Assembly (NCBI RefSeq): GCF_016808335.1
Contig: NC_053149.1
Span: forward strand, 21,052,733 to 21,116,732
Length of the DNA: 64,000 nt
Origin: Panicum virgatum
Taxonomy: Eukaryota; Streptophyta; Magnoliopsida; Poales; Poaceae
Direction of reading: 5' to 3'
Every line of letters begins with the position of its first letter. The first letter of the stretch is position 1. Below the pieces are notes generated by a model that had not been told where the DNA came from, did not search any database, and saw only the letters and a program-made list of their open reading frames with translations. A program made the position numbers and the translations under genes. Below are positions 45,178 to 59,282 of the stretch, piece after piece.

Positions 45178-48100
45178 TTCAGTACAGCCAGTGTTTCCTA
45201 GTCACCGACTAGTACTATATGTGCCTACTGATGACGCGTTGTGCCTAAATTTTCAGTACGGCCAATGTTTATCAGTCATCGACTAATACTATGAGTGCCT
45301 AACGATGGAGCATTGTGCCCAAACCTTCAGTACGGCCAGTGTTTACTAGTCATCGACTGATACTACGTGTGCCTACTGATGACGCGTTGCACCCAAACTT
45401 TCAGTATGATCAGTGTTTACTAGTCATCAACTAGTTCTACATGTGCCTACTGACGGCGCGTTGCGTCCAAACTTTCGGTACGGCCAGTGTTTACTAGTCA
45501 TCAACTAGTACTACGTGTGCCTACTGATGGCGCGTTGCATCCAAACTTTCAGTACGGCCAGTGTTTACTAGTCCTCGACTAGTACTACGTGTGCCCACTT
45601 ACGGTGCGTTGCGCCCAAACTTTCAGTACGGCCTGTGTTTAATAGTCATCGACTAGTACTACGTGTGCCTACTGATGGTGCCTTGTGCCTAAATTTTCAG
45701 TACGACCAGTGTTTACTACCCATTGACTAGTACTACTTGTGCCTACTGCCGGTGCGTTGCGCCCAAATATTCAGTACGGCCAGTGTTTACTAGTCATCAA
45801 CTAGTACAACGTGTGCCTACTGACAGCGCGTTGCGCCCAAACTTTCAGTATGGCCGGTGTTTAGTAGTCATCGACTAATACTACGTGTGCCTACTGATCA
45901 GTACGGCCAGTGTTTACTAGTCATCGACTAATACTACGTGTGCCTACTGACGGCGCGTTGCGCCCAATCTTTCAGTACTGTCAATGTTTACTAGTTATCA
46001 ACTAGTACTACGTCTGTCTACTGACGGCGCATTGCACCTAAACTTTCAGTACGGCCAGTGTTTACAAGTCATCGACTAGTACTACGTGTGCCTTCTGACG
46101 GCGCATTGCGCCCAAACTATCTGTACGGTCAGTGTTTACTAGTCATCAACTAGTACTACGTGTGCCTACTGACGGCGCGTTGCGTCCAAACTTTCAGTAC
46201 GACTAGTGTTTACTAGTCATCAACTAGTACTATGTGTGCCTACTGACGGCGCGTTGTGCCCAAACTTTCAGTACGGCCAGTGTTTACTAGTCATCGACTA
46301 GTACTATTTATGCCTACTAACGGTGCGTTGCGCCCAAACTTCCAGTACGGTCAGAATTTACTAGTCATCGACTGGTACTACGTGTGTCTACCGATGGTGC
46401 GTTGCTCCCAAACTTTCAGTTCGATCAGTGTTTACTAGTCATCGACTAGTACTACGTGTGCCTACTGACGGTGCGTTGCACATAAATTTTCAGTATGACC
46501 AGTGTTTACAAGTCATCAACTTGTACTACGTGTGCCTACTGACGGTGCGTTGCGCCCAATTTTTCAGTACGGTCAGAGTTTACTAGTCATCAACTAGTAC
46601 TACGTGTGCCTACTGACGGCGCGTTGCACCCAAACTTTCAGTACGGCTAGTGTTTTAGTAGTCATCAACTAGTATTATGTGTTCCTACTGACCGTGCGTT
46701 GCGCCCAAACTTTCAGCACGCCCTGTGTTTACTAGTCATCGACTAGTACTTCGTGTGCCTACTAACGGCACGTTGCGACCAAACTTTCCATACGGCCAGT
46801 AATTACTAGTCATTGACTAGTACTACGTGTGCATACTGATGGCGCGTTGCGCCCAAACTTTCAGTACGTCCAGTGTTTACTAGTCATCGACTGGTGCTAC
46901 ATGTGCCTACTGATGGCACGTTGCACCCAAACTTTCAGTACGATTAGTGTTTACTAGTCATCAACTAGTACTACGTCTGCCTACTGACGGCGCATTGCGC
47001 CCAAACTTTCAGTACGGCCAGTGTTTACTAGTCATCGACTAGTACTATGTGTGCCTACTAACGGCGCGTTGCGCCCAAGCTTTCAGTACGGTCAGTGTTT
47101 ACTAGTCATCAACTAGTACTACGTGTGCCTACTGACGGTGCCTTGTGCCTAAATTTTTAGTACGATCAGTGTTTACTACTCATGGACTAGTACTACTTGT
47201 GCCTACTGACGGTGCGTTGCGCCCAAACATTCAGTACGGCCAGTGTTTACTAGTCATCAACTAGTACTACGTGTGCCTACTGACAGCGTGTTGCGCCCAA
47301 ACTTTCAGTACGGTCAGTGTTTACTAGTTATCAACTAGTACTACGTCTGCCTACTGATGGCGCGTTGCGCCCAAACTTTCAGTACGGCTAGTGTTTACTA
47401 GTCATCAATTAGTACTATGTGTGCCTACTGACGGCGCGTTGCGCCCAAACTTTCAGTACGGCCAGTGTTTACTAGTCATCGACTAGTACTATGTGTGCCT
47501 ACTAACGGCGCGTTGCACCCAAACTTTCAGTACGGTCAGTGCGTGTGCCTACTGACGGTGCCTTGTGCCTAAATTTTCAGTACGACCAGTGTTTACTACT
47601 CATGGACTAGTACTACTTGTGCCTACAGACGGTGCGTTGCGCCCAAACATTCAGTACGGCCAGTGTTTACTAGTCATCAACTTGTACTACGTGTGCCTAC
47701 TGACAGCGTGTTGCGCCCAATCTTTCAGTACGGTCAGTGTTTACTAGTCATCAACTAGTACTATGCGTGCCTACTGATGGCGTGTTGCGCCCAAATTTTC
47801 AGTACGGCTAGTGTTTACTAGTCATCAACTAGTACTATGTGTGCCTACTGACGGCGTGTTGCGCCCAAACTTTCAGTACGGCCAGTGTTTACTTGTCATC
47901 GACTAGTACTACGTGTGCCTACTAACGGTGCGTTGCGCCTAAATTTTCAGTACGCCCAGTGTTTACTAGTCATCGACCTGTACTACGTGTGCCTACTGAT
48001 GGTGCGTCGCACCCAAACTTTCAGTACGGCCGGTGTTTACTAGTCATCGACTTGTACTACGTGTGCCTACTTACGGTGCGTTGCGCCCAAACTTTCAGTA

Positions 48101-51100
48101 CGGCGGGTGTTTACTAGTCATCGACAAGTAATACGTGTCCCTACTGACGGCGCGTTGCGCCCAAACTTTCAGTACGGCCAGTGTTTACTAGTCATCGACT
48201 AGTACTATGTGTGCCTACTAATGGCGCGTTGCGCCCAAACTTTCAGTACGGTCAGTGTTTACTAGTCATCCACTAGTACTAGGTGTGCCTATTGACGGCG
48301 CGTTATGCCCAAACTTTCAGTACGGCTAGTGTTGACTAGTCATCAACTAGTACTACGTCTGCCTACTGACGGCTCGTTGCGCCAAACTTTCAGTACGGCC
48401 GGTGTTCACTAGTCATCGACTAGTACTACGTGTGCCTACTGACGGCGCATTGTGCCCAAACTTTCAGTACGGCCAGTGTTTACTAGTCATGGACTAGTAC
48501 TACGTGTGCCGACTGACAGCGCGTTGCACCCAATCTTTCAGTACGATCAATATTTACTAGTTATCCACTAGTACTAGGTGTGCCTACTGACGGCGTGTTG
48601 AGCCCACACTTTCAGTACGGCTAGTGTTTACTAGTCATCGACTAGTACTGTGTGTGCCTACTGACGGTGAATTGCGCCCAAACTTTCAGTACAGCCAGTG
48701 TTTACTAGTCATCGACTAGTACTATGTTGCCTACTGACGACCGTTGTGCCTAAATTTTCAGTACGGCCAATGTTTACCAGTCATCGACTAATACTATGTG
48801 TGCCTACTGACGGCGCATTGTGCCCAAACTTTCAGTACTGCTAGTGTTTACTAGTCATCGACTGGTACTATGTGTTCCTACTGATGGCGCGTTGCGCCAA
48901 AATTTCAGTACGATCAGTGTTTACTAGTCATCAACTAGTACTACATGTGCATACTGAATGCACGTTGCGCCCAAACTTTCAGTATGGCCAATGTTTCCTA
49001 GTCATCAACTAGTACTACGTGTGCCTACTGACAGCGCGTTGCGCCCAAACTTTCAGTATAGCCAGTGTTTACTAGTCATTGACTAATACTACGTGTGCCT
49101 ACTGATCAGTACGGCCAGTGTTTACTAGTCATCGACTAATACTACGTGTGCCTACTGACGGCGCGTTGTGCCCAATCTTTCAGTACGGTCAATGTTTACT
49201 AGTCATCAACTAGTACTACGTCTGCCTACTGACGGCGCATTGCGCCCAAACTTTCAGTACAGCCAGTGTTTACAAGTCATCAACTAGTACTACGTATGCC
49301 TACTGACGGCGCGTTGCGCCCAAACTTTCAATACGACTAGTGTTTACTAGTCATCAACTAGTACTACGTGTGCCTACTAATGGTGCGGTGCGCCCAAACT
49401 TTCAGTACGGCCAGTGTTTACTAGTCATCGACTAGTACTATGTATGCCTACTGACGGTGTGTTGCGCCCAAACTTTCAGTACGGTCAGAATTTACTAGTC
49501 ATCGACTGGTACTACGTGTGCCTACTGATGGCGCGTTGCTCCCAAACTTTCAGTACGATCAGTGTTTACTTGTCATCGACTGGTACTACATGTGCCTACT
49601 TACGGTGCGTTGCGCATAAATTTTCAGTATGACCAGTGTTTACAAGTCATCAACTTGTACTACGTGTGCCTACTGACGGTGCGTTGCGCCCAAACTTTCA
49701 GTACGGTCAGTGTTTACTAGTCATCAACTAGTACTACGTGTGCCTACTGACGGCGCGTTGCACCCAAACTTTCAGTACGGCTAGTGTTTTAGTAATCATC
49801 AACTAGTATTATGTGTTCCTACTGACGGTGCATTGCACCCAAACTTTCAGCACGCCCTGTGTTTACTAGTCATCGACTAGTACTTCGTGTGCCTACTAAC
49901 GGCACGTTGCGACCAAACTTTCCATACGGCCAGTAATTACTAGTCATCGACTAGTACTACGTGTGCCTACTGATGGCGCGTTGCGCCCTAACTATCAGTA
50001 CGGTCAGTGTTTACTAGTCACCAACTAGTACTACGTGTGTCTACTGACGGCGCGTTGCGCCCAAACTTTTAGTACGACTAGTGTTTACTAGTCATCAACT
50101 AGTACTACGTGTGCCTACTGACGGCGCGTTGCACCCAAACTTTCAGTACGGCTAGTGTTTTAGTAGTCATCAACTAGTATTATGTGTTCCTACTGACGGT
50201 GCGTTGCACCCAAACTTTCAGCACGCCCTGTGTTTACTAGTCATCGACTAGTACTTCGTGTGCCTACTAACGGCACGTTGCGACCAAACTTTCCATACGG
50301 CCAGTAATTACTAGTCATCGACTAGTACTACGTGTGCCTACTGATGGCGCGTTGCGCCCAAACTTTCAGTGCGTTCAGTGTTTACTAGTCATCGACTGGT
50401 GCTACATGTGCCTACTGATGGCACGTTGCGCCCAAACTTTCAGTACGATTAGTGTTTACTAGTCATCAATTAGTACTACGTCTGCCTACTGACGGCGCAT
50501 TGCGCCCAAACTTTCAGTACGGCCAGTGTTTACTAGTCATCGACTAGTACTATGTGTGCCTACTAACGGCGCGTTGCGCCCAAGCTTTCAGTACGGTCAG
50601 TGTTTACTAGTCATCAACTAGTACTACGTGTGCCTACTGACGGTGCCTTGTGCCTAAATTTTTAGTATGATCAGTGTTTACTACTCATGGACTAGTACTA
50701 CTTGTGCCTACTGACGGTGTGTTGCGCCCAAACATTCAGTACGGCCAGTGTTTACTAGTCATCAACTAGTACTACGTGTGCCTACTGACAGCGTGTTGCG
50801 CCCAAACTTTCAGTACGGTCAGTGTTTACTAGTTATCAACTAGTACTACGTGTGCCTACTGACAGCGCGTTGCGCCCAAACTTTCAGTACGGCGAGTGTT
50901 TACTAGTCATCAATTAGTACTATGTGTGCCTACTGACGGCGCGTTGCGCCCAAACTTTCAGTACGGCCAGTGTTTACTAGTCATCGACTAGTACTATGTG
51001 TGCCTACTAACGGCGCGTTGCACCCAAACTTTCAGTACGGTCAGTGTTTACTAGTCATCTACTAGTACTACGTGTGCCTACTGACGGTGCCTTGTGCCTA

Positions 51101-51824
51101 AATTTTCATACGACCAGTGTTTACTACTCATGGACTAGTACTACTTGTGCCTACAGACGGTGCGTTGCCCCCAAACATTCAGTACGGCCAGTGTTTACTA
51201 GTCATCAACTTGTACTACGTGTGCCTACTGACAGCGTGTTGCGCCCAAACTTTCAGTACGGTCAGTGTTTACTAGTCATCAACTAGTACTACGCATGCCT
51301 ACTGATGGCGTCTTGCGCCCAAATTTTCAGTACGGCTAGTGTTTACTAGTCATCAACTAGTACTATGTGTGCCTACTGACGGCGTGTTGCGCCCAAACTT
51401 TCAGTACGGCCAGTGTTTACTTGACATCGACTAGTACTACGTGTGCCTACTAACGGTGCGTTGCGCCTAAATTTTCAGTACGCCCAGTGTTTACTAGTCA
51501 TCGACCTGTACTACGTGTGCCTACTGATGGTGCGTCGCACCCAAACTTTCAGTACGGCCGGTGTTTACTAGTCATCGACTTGTACTACGTGTGCCTACTT
51601 ACGGTGCGTTGCGCCCAAACTTTCAGTACGGCGGGTGTTTACTAGTCATCGACAAGTAATACGTGTCCCTACTGACGGCGCGTTGCGCCCAAACTTTCAG
51701 TACGTCCAGTGTTTACTAGTCATCGACTAGTAATATGTGTGCCTACTGACGGAGCATTGCGCCTAAATTTTCAGTCCGGCCAGTGTTTACTAGTCATCGA
51801 CTAGTACTACGTGTACCTACTTAC
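45178..51824 (+). repeat. 74-bp satellite, array B2 (about 90 copies)
   Basis: The longest run. Longer repeats overlay the monomer: a block around 46630-48200 recurs at 50130-51700 (offset 3505 bp near the variant GGTGCCTTGTGCC at 47137/50642); the same variant recurs after about 440 bp (six monomers); a marker variant (AGCACGCCCTGTG) occurs at about 46714, 49851 and 50219. Some units are short. The run is cut at 51824 by the chromovirus and resumes at 61098. Confidence 0.95.
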
Positions 51825-54800
51825 TGTGGCGGAACCACCCAAAACTACTCGGCCCGGGTGCACTGATCTTTGTTGCTAAGCAACTCTGACCCAATTTGGC
51901 ACTCACCGGTAGTTCCTCGAGTGAAGCCTCGATAAAAGCCACGCTATTCCAGGATCAGCAGACAACACTCACACGAGGGTGAGCCCAGAGATTACAACAC
52001 AGAACATTTCATACATCTCAGAGTGATTGCAGCGGAAAGGAAATTTATTACAAACCAGGTTTAGAATAGTAAAGTACTACAGAGCTCCAAACTACACAAT
52101 TTATTCAAGTGTCATAGTTCAGCGGAAGCATTAAAAGGTATCTAGCGAAATAACGTGACGCATCGATAAAGCCCGTACGAAAGCGTCACTCAGCGGGAGG
52201 GTGGTCAGCACCAGCTGAAGGACCATCCCACTCAAAAGACCAGCCCGGAGGCAAGGTACACGGCCAAGCAAGACTTGCAAACAGATCTTCGAAGTTAGTA
52301 CCTGAAAAACAGTGCCACAAGCAAGGCTGAGTATACTAATACTCAGCAAGACTGACCCGTCACCGGATATAACATAGTCCGATAACTAGACATGCAAGGT
52401 TTTTTGGTTGGTGGAGTTTGTTTTGCCAAAAACGCCACTAAATGTTGATCCTTATTTTTAGATTTTATTTAGCCATCTTCCAGTTGGATTAACCATTCTA
52501 AGTTTGCATCTAACTCTACTCAAACATGGTAGAGCAACCATTTAATCAACCAGCAGTATTATCATCATCATGTTCCACTTGTTACTCTATGTGACCGAAA
52601 ACATTAAGCAGTCTCATGCCGTGAGAGGCGGACGATTCTGAATCGGATTTCAACCTGGCCAGGGGAACCTAGACCACACGTATGGGAACCAAGTCACCCA
52701 CACAACATTTCCCCTTTCTTTCCAGTCCGTGGATCCGGAACACCCTCCCCGACTACAGAGCCCGACGTCTCTGCACCCGTACGTCCGGACAAAAAATAAA
52801 ACCTATTTCTACCAAGAGGGTGCGAGATCGTTCCACTCGCTGGTCCAATCAGGTACTTCAGCTTACCGATTACCATATTTCTCGGCATGTGGCTAGTACT
52901 TTCAAACGCTTAACGAAATGAGCCACACACCGCGACCTTAGCCATTTTGCCTACACCAGCGGGGTATCACAACTACACAACCCCGCCCGTTGTCCTTATA
53001 TTTCAGCAGGAATTAAAGTAAGTCAACTCCTATAATCTCGCGAAAGGCAGGAAACCTCTCGACTTTTACCGTACCTAGTTAGCGGGGCAACTAGTCGAGA
53101 AAAAGATCCGGATAACAAACATAGGTACCTAGGGATCATGCACCTAAGGTTTTCGATCAACTCCTAGAAAACATAAATGCGCAATAAAAATTATTACAAC
53201 ATATACAAATAGTGAGATGAAGATAATGTGTAAAATAATGGAATTATGCACCGGGGCTTGCCTTCTTGGGCACTGTTCAAAAGTAGCCTTAGGCTCTTCC
53301 GAACATTGATTTGGGTCTTGATTCAAGTCAGTATAAATAAGAGAAACACTCTCCGGAGTGGTAGTATTCGCGGACACCAATTCGTAATCACCGTCGAGTA
53401 GATTTACCGTTTCTATATGCATGCAGAAATGATATTGTTACAACATGATATAAACATATTTCTTTCCTTCACTATAAAGTTGTAGTCCAGAATAGCACGT
53501 GTTTGTTGTGGTGGTCTTAGTTAACTTTATTTTCTGGGCAATCGTTTATAGAGTAGTTCTTAATTTCACTTTACTTCATAAAAGAGCTGTGTGTTTTGAT
53601 TTTCATTCTTATCATTAGAACATAGCAGACTTTCACTATTTCATAGCAACCCATTTACTCATGAGCTAGTGATGAAAAACTAAAGTAACTCAGATCAGGT
53701 ACTTTAGCATCTATGGTATAGTTTTCAGCATCTAACCATAAAGTAATTAACCATACAAAGCATGTAAGTAGATTACTCTAGTTGCTTCACCTTTTGGCAC
53801 AGCAAGTTTGACATGGGTTCTGGTGCTACAAATTTTATGGGAGCATCTACCAAGCATCTACTCAGTACTGTAATTTTTCCAGATTTTATTCACTTATACA
53901 GCTGAGGTAATAAAAAGAACAAAAACAACAAGCCATTAACTAAGATTAATTCTCCAGAGAGTTGTGCTAGGGATATGATTCTCAAATTTTTACCAGAGCC
54001 TATTCATGAGCTAAACATACTCCAGAAAAATTATCGAGCTTTATAACCACAAGATAATTTAGTTATGCATTTAACTTAACATGATTTAGCATAAATTTCT
54101 CAAGGTGCATTTAACTAGTACTGCATATGAAATTTTTATTACAGATATAACATACTCTAAACAAGATCATGTCCAAAGATCAAGATTAGTTATGGTGTAG
54201 ATTACTCAGAACACAAATAGTAAATCTAGCACTAAGATACTAAGCATGATTATTCACCAAAGAAAAACTCAGTAAATGCAAATCAAAATTTTTAGACAGG
54301 AACACAGAGCTAAAAAGAGACTTCATAAATAAATATAGATTTTTCTGAGCATAAGAACTATATATGAAGAATTAAGTTGATTAAACAAGCATAAATCATG
54401 GTATATAGCAAATGACCTCAAATAAATCTGAAATTTAGGTATTCACAGAGATTCAGTTTCATATGCATGAAGTAAAAATTCCAGAGCAAGTTCATGTGCA
54501 TATTTTCCAGTATTAATTCGAGAATGTCAATAACAGATTAGAGAATCTTGATTGTTCCAATATGATAGCTGTTTTGGTTGGGTGTCATCTTTTTACTGTG
54601 ATCTTAATATTCCATTATTGATAACATATCCAAAAATCAAGGTCATTTGCTGAGTAGAACTTCATGAACATGCATAAGGTGATTTTCTTATTCTTTTTCT
54701 CAGATTAAAATAAAAGCACAATATGAACATGTGAATGTAACAAAAGTTGTAGTTCATGTTCTAAGGATTCCAGAACAGTCTAGTTTATATTTTTCTGATT

Positions 54801-56559
54801 TTTATACGATTTTATATGGAATTTACAAGTTTGCAGCTTTTGATTCTAGTGTTCATGTAAGTTTTTCACTTAGGCCCCTGGGTTTCTGTTTCTTCTCAGG
54901 GGAAGTCCCTGGCGGAAGTTCAGAACAGGGGGGGTACGGGCGCGGCATTTCCCGGCGAGGAGAGTCACCGGCGGCGAGGGGAAAGTGGGGGAAAAGGGAG
55001 AGGGGTTCACGCCGCACCTAATGGTGGTCTTGGCTCGCCGGGAGGTGGACGGAGGAGACGGTTCCACGGAGAGGGGCGGAGCTCGTGTTCGGTGGCCGCC
55101 GGCGAGGGGGTTCTGGTGGCTCAGGGTGGCGGTTTTTGGGTCCTTGAGCACCACCAGTCAACGAGGAGCGCGAGGATGGGGTCGGGGGAGGCAATGCGGG
55201 GCGGTGGAGGCGGCTCCACAGCGAGCTCGAGCTCGTCGGCGCCAATGGCCGTGGTGGATGGGGTCTGGGCGCGCGAGGGGGCTCGGGGTCGTTTTATAGG
55301 CGGTGAAGGAGAGGGAGGGAGCTCCTGGGAGTGCAGTGCACCATCCGGGGGAGGTTGATTCGGCCGGGCAGGGGCGGAGGTAGGCGACGGCGAGCGGCGA
55401 CGTCGTTTGGGCGGCGTGGCGCATGGCGGGCGTCGTGGCGGCCGTCCAGGTCACCATGGGAGCGTGGCAAGCGGAGGACGAGCCAGGGCGACGCGGTTCC
55501 GAGCAAAACCAGGGGCGCACAGGCCCATACGGCCGTTCCCGGGGCGGTTTGCCGTCGCCGGAGTACGGACGGCGTGAGAGAGAGGGAGGTGTGCTGGCAG
55601 TGGCAGTTTCGTAATTAGACCAAAGTTCCAAAACCCAGTTCTGTAATTTCAATTTTTCTCCCTCATCTTAGCCTCAAATGAAAAAGTGTTGAATACCACT
55701 TTTGCTCAGTTTTTTGAGATCTACAACTTTCGTGTTATGCACTTTTTCATTCGAGCAATGGTTTGAGAGTTAGTTAATTATTTCAAAAACTGCCATTTAA
55801 GGTACTCATCATTTCATGTGAATTTTGTCACTTTTACTCCTAGGCTTCAACTAGGTTTTTGTTGAACATGACATGGTGAATATGTCTATTTATTTTCATA
55901 GGCTTCATTGCATTGGTTTGAAGTTATTTTAACTTCCTTAACACTAGAAATAGAACTCCTATTTATTTGATTTGTTTAAATCTTGAATTTGCCAAAACGT
56001 CTTTTAATTTAAACTATGTGTCACAAAAATATGAATGTGTCTTTTAACTACATTGTTATGACAAGTTTAGCTTGAAAGTTTTGAGAATATTAAAGTAACA
56101 AGTTTTCTATCCACACATACTCCTATACAAGGATGCATTAGTGTTTTTTTTATAAATCTTTGTTATCATGAGCCAAAGGAATGTTTAACCTTTTGTTCGA
56201 ATTTTTATTTTGTTTAAACTAGTAGCTCTTCATAAATCAAATAATGGTTTTATTGATCTTTGCATTTGAGGGCTTTCCAGTTTGGATTTGATTTGCACAG
56301 CAAGTTTATAGCTCATTATGAGAAGTATATTTATTTTTTTATTTTTGCCTTATTTACCACACATGTCAAGTCAAGTTTAAAAGGGTACCAATTATTGTGT
56401 TTCAAACACATTGCACTCAAACACATGCACACATACATTTACACACAGGTTTGCAAGAACTAGATATAGAGTTCTTATTTAAGTTTTCTTAGCTCATTTG
56501 TGTGTGAAGTTATGTTAATTGCCTAGCTTTGGTTAAACTGACACTAGAGGTGTCACAGC
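51825..56559 (-). repeat. 3' LTR of the defective chromovirus (4735 bp)
   Basis: On the minus strand it starts TGTGACACC at 56559, next to the polypurine tract, and ends at 51825 in CCGCCACA. AT-rich with a GC-rich leader at about 54880-55610, the same plan as the Tekay LTRs. Only its first ~405 bases have a partner at the other end of the element. Open frames in the GC-rich part are compositional. Confidence 0.78.
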
Positions 56560-56590
56560 CTACCCCCCTTAAAAAGAATCTCGCCCCGAG
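56560..56590 (-). promoter_or_regulatory. Polypurine tract region of the defective chromovirus
   Basis: Minus strand CTCGGGGCGAGATTC, T/A-rich bases, then AAGGGGGGTAGGC directly before the LTR. The inverted CTCGGGGCGAG box is also before the Tekay-1 polypurine tract (17213 on). Confidence 0.8.
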
Positions 56591-56775
56591 ATTCAGGTGA
56601 ATAAACTAAGTGTGGACAGTGTGCGTGCCTTTGGTTGGTGAAACCAGAAGGTAGACATTATTACCGACTTCGAGTTGCAAAGATTTTCTTCTTTTTATCC
56701 AAATAACTCATTTGGCTAGAGTGTTCAGCCCTAAGATTTTCTGGTATTATCTTTGGTTGTTATTCTGCCTAATGA

Positions 56776-57254
56776 TCAAGTCTGGTCCAAAATGTTATGG
56801 TCTTTGGTTTGTGACCAACTCAAAGGAGTTCGACACCTTTGATCATACGATGCTTTAAATAGTGCCATTTTCAAGCTTGCTTGATAGCTGGGTGAGAACT
56901 CTGCTAAAAACGGGCATTTGTCTTCATGGTTGTCATGATGTAAGATCTTAGCATGACTTTTAAGATTCGGTCCACTTTTCAGTTTGACGTCGGTTCCAGG
57001 ATGATAAGCTGAACTTCGGATTGGTTTGGTGACAGGAGAAGATTGTAAGGGATTTCCCAAAAAGCGTGCTAGGAGTTGAGCACTATTATTGGAAATAGTT
57101 GCCTTTGGTGATAGGTATAGAATAATGTGATCAAGATGAATACCGGCTCACTTCTTGGTAGTATGAATAGTGTGTAATTGAAGAAAAGGTTTCGATTGTC
57201 GATAATGATCCATATGGAATCAGGCCTTGGAGAGGTGCTTGGCAAACCAATCAT
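56776..57254 (-). pseudogene. Integrase remnant
   Basis: Two short frames: 57069-57254 (GLPSTSPRPDSIWIIID, matching the core after the first catalytic Asp) and 56776-57060 (SSAYHPGTDVK, then FLAEFSPSYQASLKMALFKA and CRTPLSWSQT). The TDGQTER box with the catalytic Glu is garbled (TDVKLKS), and the second Asp motif is lost between the two pieces. After 56776 traces of KSYxDKKKK can be seen, but no chromodomain. Confidence 0.8.
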
Positions 57255-58471
57255 GAAATCCAGTATTAGCAGAAGTGAGAGTGTAACGGGTATTTATAAG
57301 TGGTCTCGGTATAGCATTATGAGATATAATTAGCGAGAAATTTGGCTAGGGTATTGATACACTTCGTTAATACCCAAGTGATTGGAAAACTTTGGAGAGA
57401 GGTGACCCATCAAGAATTTGGTTTTTAAATATCATGATTCATTTGATCCACTGTGGAGATTCGAACCATAAAATTGTATCCTTATCGAAATAAAACATTT
57501 AGGCTTCTCCATTCTTTAGAAGAGCTTGTGCTTGACGATTTTCTCAGGACAGATTTTGGGTAGTTGATAGAATTGATCATTACTGAGGAATCCAAGGTTG
57601 AAAAATTCTCAAATTTTTACTGGGGGTGCCTAAGATAATTGTGATCATTTCCTCTAGTCAACTCCAACTCAGAAAACAGAGCTTAAGATAGTCCAATCCT
57701 TAAGTGTTTGCAGGAAGGTTGACCCAGATTTCAGACTGAACAGAGGGCTAGTATTTTGACTGTAAGTACCAAACCACTTGAAATAAAATTCTCAAAAATT
57801 TTCAGTAGCTTCTAGACTTAGTTATCAGAAACTTTCATGTTTAACGTTTTCTCAGGAAAAGCGTTTAAGTGGGTCGAAAAATTCATGTGGCGAGACTGCT
57901 ACAAGTTGATAGGATCATAAGGGTTTACCAAAAGACTGAATTTTGAGGGTTACAATTCTCCAAAAATTTTCAAAATTTTACAGCAGTAAGGAGATTTGTT
58001 TTACTACATTTGGTTCCACAGGCTCAACTTATTTTGAGGTAGTTGGCCAGGTCTAAGATTTGGGTTTTTCCTTCTATACCTACCGGTCCGCTTACATTTG
58101 ATTGCCTTCTAGGATGGAGATTGCAATGTGGCAATGCAGATATGTGGTTAAATGAGTTAAAGCACCCATGGGAGATAAGTTTGTGTCGATGTAATATACG
58201 GATACAGCGACCCATACTCCTAAGAAATATGCCCACGGATTGGTGCATTTGTCCTGAGGTAAGCTAGTGGATGTGCGGTTCATGGTGTGATGGTACACAT
58301 GGTTTATGCACATAATGTGGTACACACAAGTGTGCTGAGTATGTGCCTGGGCATGCGTTGCACATGTTGCAATGCAGTGTACTGACCAAGAAAGTTATGC
58401 AAGTTCTTTATATTTAGGTTGACCTGAATTTAGAAATCAAATCAACACATTACTCATCCTTGATATGCTAA
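57255..58471 (-). other. Non-coding stretch where PR-RT-RH would be expected
   Basis: AT-rich, no RT or protease motif in any frame. The part about 57600-58040 is a diverged repeat of 59820-60240 (shared GGTCGAAAAATTCA, AAATTTTACAG, CATTTCxTCTAGTCAAC). Confidence 0.6.
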
Positions 58472-58556
58472 CTAGAGAGCCAGGTGAGTTGGAAATAGGG
58501 AAGGTATGACGGGTACCATCATGAATTTCTTCAAGAGTGGTGAAATTGATCCTTCC

Positions 58557-59282
58557 TTATTCGACCTGATCAGCCTGTTTCTTGCGCTCATCCCGCAATC
58601 TTTTGCGCATGCTTTTATTTGTTTGGCTAGAACCTTGGTCCTGATTTTGCTGTGTGGCTTGAGGACATCTTCGAGCGAAGTGGGTAGGACTTCTACAGAT
58701 GAAACAACGGTTCGTCTCACTCGGACCACTGTGCTGTTTGCATCGTAAGGATGTCTTCACTGGCATATCTACTGAACCATTCTCGGGTATAGTGCACCTA
58801 GCTGGGTCCATGGTTTCACGGACAGGCGAGCGAGTTCTTGCTCTTAGGACTGTGTTGGCAACAATAGCATTGCGGGTTTGCCTTTTACCACGGGGAACGA
58901 AATTTGTGCATGTAATTTCCCATCCAGTCAAGTCTATATTGCTTGAGCCATGCTTGGGGGTCAGACACTTTACTTGGTCATCCTTAAGTTTCATCGGAAG
59001 TTGTGATGGTGGCATTAGGGAGTCCGAGTGAACATCCTTTATTTCTTGTGTGTCTTCATGGAGCTCTTGATAGTCTGCAACTGGAGATTGGTGGACCTTG
59101 TGCCCATCTAGTTGAAAGTGTTGTTGCTGTAGAAAATGAGAAATCGCTTGCTGTCCCTGAACAAGTTGTCGAAGCAACTCATTTTGGGTGGCAAGTAATT
59201 CCTCAAGGCCGGGTGGTGGTGGCTGCGATCCGCTACCACTGGCACCGAAATTATCTAGAGTACTATGGGTTGCTCTCACCAT
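58557..59282 (-). pseudogene. gag: gag remnant with zinc knuckle
   Basis: 241 codons from MVRATHSTLDNFGASG. N-terminal Gln-rich part (EELLATQNELLRQLVQGQQA), then a low-complexity middle, and near residue 200 a zinc knuckle CFICRSPTHFARRC (C-x2-C-x4-H-x4-C), followed by a basic tail (MRKRLRDERKKQ). The conserved Gag core domain between these is missing, so it is an internally deleted Gag of roughly half the usual length. It is uninterrupted; whether it is translated is unknown. Confidence 0.75.

Noticed and set aside
46256..46438. ORFs inside the satellite (also 47565-47747, 49414-49632, 51044-51286)
   Set aside because: 74 is not a multiple of three, so open frames appear by chance; the translations are just the repeat in rotating frames.
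43162..51824. Regular short repeats that resemble a CRISPR array
   Set aside because: The repeats are head-to-tail with no unique spacers, and all surrounding genes are plant retrotransposons.
52131..53422. Small ORFs in 52131-53422 and 56260-56463/60800-61003
   Set aside because: They lie inside LTR sequence; the last pair are the same LTR segment read twice, with no coding signature.
51825..56559. Reading 51825-56559 as the 5' LTR of a plus-strand element
   Set aside because: The polypurine tract, gag and integrase all lie on the minus strand, so this is the 3' LTR.
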